The notes beneath the pieces are model-generated. The model saw only the letters and a list, made by a program, of their open reading frames with translations. It searched no databases and was not told the DNA's origin. A stretch of 5,441 bases of DNA from an uncultured Lachnospiraceae bacterium (GTDB taxonomy: Bacteria; Bacillota; Clostridia; Lachnospirales; Lachnospiraceae), in assembly GCA_947178115.1 (NCBI GenBank), contig CAMWXF010000150.1, positions 1-5,441 of the forward strand, read 5' to 3'. Within the stretch, counting starts at the first letter, position 1. Each line of letters begins with the position of its first letter. Below are positions 5,173-5,441 of the stretch, one piece after another. Both the position numbers and the translations under genes were made by a program.

Positions 5173-5441
5173 TTATTTTAGGTACAAATACAAATCTTCC
5201 AGCGTAGGATTCTGCGCCGTCGCCTCCGGGATATCCGTAGGACTCCCCAGATATCTGAGACAGATGCTACCGTCTGCTTCATTGCGCAGATTGACAATCT
5301 GTATCTTGGGGTCGGATTCCCACATGTGAAGCTCCTGCGGTGGGATCACGGCTTGAAATACTTTGCCGTGCATCTGCGACACCAGCTCCTGTGTGGTGCC
5401 GGTCAGCAGGATTTCCCCGTTTTTCATAATGGCGTTCCTCG
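5173..5441 (-). CDS. ABC transporter ATP-binding protein, C-terminal end (5' partial)
   Basis: This is the last 89 or so codons of the ATP-binding partner of the ABC-2 permease downstream of it. The frame stays open to the window edge (RNAI before MKNGE), so the methionine at 5427 is internal. The sequence IMKNGEILLTGTTQEL is the strand after the switch-histidine region of ABC-2 ATPases, where a phrase like 'xMKxGxIxxxGTxxEL' is standard. The closing TLEDLYLYL is the usual C-terminal end of this group. Walker A, signature and Walker B all lie outside the window, so catalytic integrity cannot be judged. The roughly 60-residue tail between these motifs is a small accessory domain usual for the family. 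Confidence 0.88.
   Translation of the reverse strand, partial: RNAIMKNGEILLTGTTQELVSQMHGKVFQAVIPPQELHMWESDPKIQIVNLRNEADGSICLRYLGSPTDIPEATAQNPTLEDLYLYLK

Overview
The window looks like a piece of chromosome from a low-to-mid GC Gram-positive anaerobe, most likely a clostridial (Lachnospiraceae-type) species. The reasons are strong AGGAGG-like ribosome binding sites, a BlaI/M56-peptidase regulatory pair, an Rpn/PD-(D/E)XK nuclease gene of the type scattered through gut Clostridia, ABC-2 exporter genes, and compact gene spacing with hairpin terminators. No rRNA, tRNA, CRISPR array or insertion-sequence transposase is visible. The taxonomic call is inference from gene style only.

Layout, left to right. 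(1) Positions 1-760, plus strand: the C-terminal nucleotide-binding half of an ABC exporter whose membrane part lies before the window; a strong hairpin terminator follows it (807-853). (2) Positions 883-2691, plus strand: a self-contained regulatory operon with a sigma-A-like promoter, a BlaI/MecI-like dyad operator at the predicted transcription start, a BlaI/MecI/CopY-family repressor (958-1320) and an M56 BlaR1/MecR1-like membrane metallopeptidase (1333-2691). The peptidase lacks the penicillin-binding sensor domain of true BlaR1 and ends instead in a short Cys/His-rich outer segment. (3) Positions 2714-2750: a perfect hairpin between convergent genes. (4) Positions 2757-3635, minus strand: a full-length Rpn-family PD-(D/E)XK nuclease gene whose Shine-Dalgarno sequence is buried in an 11-bp hairpin. 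(5) Positions 3636-3907: a 272-base structured intergenic region with overlapping divergent promoter-like sequences, a palindrome, and a plus-strand terminator that belongs to no visible gene. (6) Positions 3908-5441, minus strand: an ABC-2-type permease preceded by the tail of its ATP-binding partner, which runs out of the window.

How the genes may work together. The repressor and membrane peptidase form a sense-and-cleave switch: an outer signal activates the zinc protease, the repressor is inactivated, and the operon is derepressed. In this window the only target with a plausible operator is the operon itself, so the real regulon probably lies elsewhere. The two ABC systems are on opposite strands, are separated from the switch by terminators or other genes, and show no operator of the same type, so regulation of either by this switch is not supported here.

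The points most worth attention are the non-beta-lactam sensor end of the M56 protein, the operator at the transcription start, the SD-masking hairpin of the nuclease gene, and the possible small RNA at about 3815-3909.
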